From the NCBI GenBank assembly GCA_047622605.1, contig JBLHND010000007.1:1-42272 (forward strand): 42,272 bases of DNA, written 5' to 3'. Below are positions 39,353 to 42,272 of the stretch, in pieces. The position numbers were made by a program, and so were the translations under genes. The notes below the pieces were generated by a model. The model worked only from the letters and a program-made list of their open reading frames with translations, was not told the origin of the DNA and searched no databases. Within the stretch, counting starts at the first letter, position 1, and each line of letters begins with the position of its first letter. Source of the DNA: Motiliproteus sp047622605 (GTDB lineage: Bacteria; Pseudomonadota; Gammaproteobacteria; Pseudomonadales; Balneatricaceae).

Positions 39353-41856
39353 ACCACTTCGGTTTGTTATCTCTGGCATTAAGACTGCTTAAACGGGAAT
39401 GGCGCGGGGGCGAACTACGCCTGCTGCTGATCGCGCTCTGCGTCGCGGTGACGGCGGGTTCCGCGGTGGGATTCTTTACCGACCGGGTGGAGCGGGCGCT
39501 CACGCGCCAGGCGACCGAGTTTCTGGGGGCGGACCTGGTGTTAAGCAGCGCGCGGGAGTTCCAGCAGCCGCTGGCACCGATCGCCGAACAGCGCCAGCTG
39601 CAGTTCAGCCGCCAGTTGCTGTTTCCGAGCATGGCCATGCAGGGGGATAAGATGCTGCTGGCGAGCATTAAAGCCGTCGATGCCCGGTACCCGCTCAAGG
39701 GTGAACTGAAGGTCGCAACCGGTTTAGACGCCAGCTCTCATACCGGTATTCAGTCACGGCAGAGTCCTCCGGAACCTGGAACCGCCTGGGTCGAAGCCCG
39801 GATCCTTGATGCCCTGGGCGTGGCCATCGGTGACAGTATCCTGGTCGGCAATGCCCGGCTCAGACTCACCCATATTCTGCTCCAGGAACCCGATCGCGGC
39901 GGCGGTTTGTTTAACTTGCGACCGCGCGTGCTGATGCATCAGGACGATCTGGCGGCCGCCGGGGTGATCCAACCCGGCAGTCGGATCGACTACCGCTATC
40001 TGTTTAACGGTTCCGAGGCGGATATAGCCCGTTTCAAGGACTGGCTGTCCGAGCAACTGCTGCCCGGACAACGGCTGCTGGATATCCATCAGGAAAACCG
40101 TTCGCTGGGCGGCACCCTGAGTAAGGCGCAGCGCTTCCTTAATCTGTCCAGTCTGCTGGCGGTGATTATGGCGGGGGTCGCGATCGCCATGGCGGCGCGC
40201 CGCTACAGCGAGCGCCACTTCGATACGGCCGCCCTGCTGCGCTGCCTGGGCCAGACCCAGCACCGAATCTTGCAGCTATTCGCTCTCCAGCTGCTGTTCG
40301 CCGGCACCCTGACCGCACTGCTCGGGGTCGCTCTGGGCTGGCTGACCCAATACGGCTTGGCGGCGCTGCTGGGACAGCTGATGCCGACTCAGCTGCCGGG
40401 GCCGGGGCTGGCACCGGCACTGATTGGCTTCGGTACGGGTATGCTGGTGCTGATCGGTTTCACCCTGCCGCCCCTGCTGCGCCTCAGCCGAGTCGCGCCT
40501 CTGCGGGTACTGCGCCGGGAACTCGATCCGCTGCCCGCCAGTGCCTGGCTGGTCTATGGCCTCTCCGGGGGTCTGATCCTGGCGCTGCTCTGGGCCCATA
40601 GTCAGGACCTCAGGCTCACGCTGCTGCTCGGCTTGGGGGGCGGCACCGCCACCCTGCTGCTGGGACTGCTCGGCTGGGGGCTGCTGCGGCTACTGGCCAG
40701 GCTCCCGGGGCCGCTAAGCTGGCGCCTGGCGCTGAGCAACCTGATGCGCCGTCCCAACGCCGGTATCGGCCAGCTGATCGCCTTCAGCCTGACGCTGGCG
40801 GCGATGGCGTTAATCCTGCTGGTGCGCACCGATCTGGTCGATAGCTGGCAACGCAGCCTGCCTGAGGATGCCCCCAACCACTTCCTGATCAATATTCAAC
40901 CCGACCAGGTAGCCCCCCTGCGTCTGTATCTGCAGCAGCAACAGATCTCGTTCAGCGGCCTGTATCCGATGGTGCGCGGTCGTCTCAGCCAGATCAACGG
41001 CGTCGATGCCCAGGGCCTGCTGCCCGAAGGATCTCCGGGGCATCGCGCGATCACCCGTGAACTCAACCTGACCTTCAGCGATAACCTGGGCGCCGACAAT
41101 AAGATCCTCGAGGGTCGTTGGTGGACCGCAGAGGACCAGGGCCAGCCGCTGATCTCGCTCGAACAGCAGCTGGCGCAGGATCTGGGCGTGGGCGTGGGAG
41201 ACCACCTGAGCTTCGATTTCGGTTACCGCAGCATCGACGCCAAAATCGCCAGCCTGCGCAGCCTGGAATGGAACTCGATGCGCCCGAACTTCTATGTGAT
41301 CTTCCCCCCCGGCGGACTCGCCGAGCTACCCGCCAACTACATCACCAGCTTCCATCTGCCCGCCGAACGCCGCCAGGACCTGGTGCCGCTGATGAAAGCG
41401 TTTCCGACGCTCACCCTGCTGGAGGTCGAGCAGTTGCTGGGGAATATTCGCACGATTATCGTCCAGGTCACCCTAGCGGTGGAGTATGTACTGCTGTTTG
41501 TGCTGGCGGCCGGTCTCACGGTGCTGTTTGCCGCGCTCGCCTCCAGTCATGATGAGCGGATGCATGAAGGCGCCCTGCTCCGCACCCTGGGTGCACGCGG
41601 AGGCTTATTACAGCGAATCCTGGGCACCGAATTTATCCTGCTCGGCGCCGTCGCCGGACTCTCGGCGGCCGTCTTAGTCGAACTGCTGCGCTTTGGGCTC
41701 TACCGGTTCCTGCTCGATCTCGACTATGCGCCCCATCTGTGGCTCTGGTTACTCAGCCCCCTCACCGGCGCGCTACTGGTCGGCAGCGCCGGCTGGTTCG
41801 GCACCCGCAAGCTGGTAACCCTGAGTCCGTTGCGGGTGTTACGGCGGCAGGAGTGA
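39349..41856 (+). CDS. ybbP: FtsX-like ABC permease YbbP
   Basis: 835 residues (E. coli YbbP about 804). Start ATG overlaps the ybbA TGA. N-terminal membrane segment (LLLIALCVAVTAGSAVGFFT), then a large periplasmic MacB-type domain, three membrane segments (about 265-380), a further helical pair (about 400-450), a second periplasmic domain, and three C-terminal segments (VEYVLLFVLAAGLTVLFAAL onward) ending with LSPLRVLRRQE. Two FtsX domains contain the paired motif LL+CLGQTQHRILQLF and LLRTLGARGGLLQRIL. It works with YbbA as a mechanotransmission-type ABC system; cargo not known. Confidence 0.93.
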   Translation: MNHFGLLSLALRLLKREWRGGELRLLLIALCVAVTAGSAVGFFTDRVERALTRQATEFLGADLVLSSAREFQQPLAPIAEQRQLQFSRQLLFPSMAMQGDKMLLASIKAVDARYPLKGELKVATGLDASSHTGIQSRQSPPEPGTAWVEARILDALGVAIGDSILVGNARLRLTHILLQEPDRGGGLFNLRPRVLMHQDDLAAAGVIQPGSRIDYRYLFNGSEADIARFKDWLSEQLLPGQRLLDIHQENRSLGGTLSKAQRFLNLSSLLAVIMAGVAIAMAARRYSERHFDTAALLRCLGQTQHRILQLFALQLLFAGTLTALLGVALGWLTQYGLAALLGQLMPTQLPGPGLAPALIGFGTGMLVLIGFTLPPLLRLSRVAPLRVLRRELDPLPASAWLVYGLSGGLILALLWAHSQDLRLTLLLGLGGGTATLLLGLLGWGLLRLLARLPGPLSWRLALSNLMRRPNAGIGQLIAFSLTLAAMALILLVRTDLVDSWQRSLPEDAPNHFLINIQPDQVAPLRLYLQQQQISFSGLYPMVRGRLSQINGVDAQGLLPEGSPGHRAITRELNLTFSDNLGADNKILEGRWWTAEDQGQPLISLEQQLAQDLGVGVGDHLSFDFGYRSIDAKIASLRSLEWNSMRPNFYVIFPPGGLAELPANYITSFHLPAERRQDLVPLMKAFPTLTLLEVEQLLGNIRTIIVQVTLAVEYVLLFVLAAGLTVLFAALASSHDERMHEGALLRTLGARGGLLQRILGTEFILLGAVAGLSAAVLVELLRFGLYRFLLDLDYAPHLWLWLLSPLTGALLVGSAGWFGTRKLVTLSPLRVLRRQE

Positions 41857-41873
41857 TTCTCATGTAATTAATG

Positions 41874-42100
41874 GGACATTAATGGGGACAGATTTATTTT
41901 CTCTGCCCCATTTCCCCGCATTTCCCCGCATTTCCAGGACATTAATGGGGACAGATTTATTTTCTCTGCCCCATTTCCCCGCATTTCCATGGGACATTAA
42001 TGGGGACAGATTTATTTTCTCTGCCCCATTTCCCCGCATTTCCATGAGAAAAATAAATCTGTCCCCATTTCTATGAGAAAAATAAATCTGTCCCCATTTC
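41874..42100. repeat. Cluster of RAYT-satellite-type repeats
   Basis: GGACATTAATGGGGACAGAT begins three direct copies at 41874, 41937 and 41992, each followed by TTATTTTCTCTGCCCCATTT and CCCCGCATTTCC. Two inverted copies follow at 42044-42069 and 42073-42100 (ATGAGAAAAATAAATCTGTC). A further direct copy begins at 42251 and is cut by the window edge. Repeats of this type are often seen beside RAYT/Y1 transposase genes; no such gene is inside the window here. Confidence 0.85.
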
Positions 42101-42272
42101 CCAGTCCCCATTTCCCCCTCTTTGACGTGAAGGTCGATTCGTTTGATATCTTTTGGAATTTGAACGGTTTTTCTCAGGTCGGTGTGCCAACGACTTTCAT
42201 TTTATCCGATCTCGACTGGATAGCTAACCCCGGCACAATTACCGGAGTTTGGACATTAATGGGGACAGATTT
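42073..42272 (+). pseudogene. Open coding fragment between repeat copies, runs off the window
   Basis: A frame open from an ATG inside an inverted repeat copy. Residues from about 17 on look like real protein: FDVKVDSFDIFWNLNGFSQV, then PTTFILSDLDWIANPGTITG. The style recalls secreted beta-sandwich proteins with L-S-D-L-D-W stretches. The frame continues into the next repeat copy (TLMGTD). It is probably a gene scrap with both ends replaced by repeats; the product is not recognised. Confidence 0.4.

Noticed and set aside
41874..42100. CRISPR array
   Set aside because: Irregular spacing, inverted copies and no spacer structure; fits RAYT satellites instead.
1..42272. tRNA or rRNA genes
   Set aside because: None recognised by eye on either strand; a tRNAscan run would be decisive.

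Overview
The window reads as a chromosomal piece of a gammaproteobacterium, most like Pseudomonadales/Oceanospirillales in the broad sense. The order gluQ - small membrane ORF - cbrA - cbrB - pcnB - folK - panB - panC is the Pseudomonas order, and hom-thrC with recJ nearby also fits. The long class II IlvC with an IlvY regulator, the tesA/ybbA/ybbP cluster and a secreted PHB-depolymerase-like enzyme argue against Pseudomonas proper. The backbone is GC-rich. Species cannot be named from the sequence alone.

Layout. 1-3.9 kb (minus): recJ (cut by the window edge), an ElyC/DUF218 membrane protein, thrC and hom. 4.3-5.1 kb (plus): a secreted TlpA-like thioredoxin and the 4.5S SRP RNA gene ffs. 5.3-9.9 kb: an AT-rich accessory island, read here as an integron-type gene cassette array without an integrase. 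It holds five same-direction (minus) cassettes separated by attC-like sites. They encode an Ntn-hydrolase/proteasome-like protein broken by one in-frame stop, a small charged protein, an Apea/HEPN-like protein, a PD-(D/E)XK-like protein and an unrecognised 238-residue protein. 9.9-11.5 kb is a scrap zone: triple 18-bp repeats, a small conserved-looking ORF, an IS110-type transposase fragment, a DUF411 copper-type protein, and a deleted RAYT (Y1 transposase) element between perfect 23-bp inverted repeats.

11.5-13.9 kb: moaB-moeA (molybdopterin) and a small Rieske protein. 14.2-24.3 kb (plus): dksA, gluQ, a cbrX-like ORF, cbrA, cbrB (carbon/nitrogen balance two-component system), pcnB, folK, panB, panC (folate and pantothenate). 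24.4-26.1 kb: a Tat-exported nitroreductase-like protein divergent from a MarR regulator, with a palindrome between them. 26.5-27.7 kb: PHB-depolymerase-like esterase preceded by a 37-codon ORF that looks like the leftover N-terminus of an SDR reductase (phaB type). 28.4-34.2 kb: an unknown membrane-anchored protein, ilvY, modF and ilvC. 34.8-37.8 kb: a periplasmic binding protein paired with a membrane diguanylate cyclase. 37.9-41.9 kb: tesA divergent from the ybbA-ybbP ABC exporter. 41.9 kb-end: RAYT-satellite-type repeats around an open coding fragment.

A recurring theme is duplication: 12-bp or 15-bp in-frame tandem repeats in moaB, folK, tesA and the 28.4-kb gene, a 71-bp tandem duplication at the cbrA/cbrB joint, a duplicated motif in the zinc loop of gluQ, and dispersed REP-like palindromes. 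All functional calls rest on motif recognition by eye; no database search was run.
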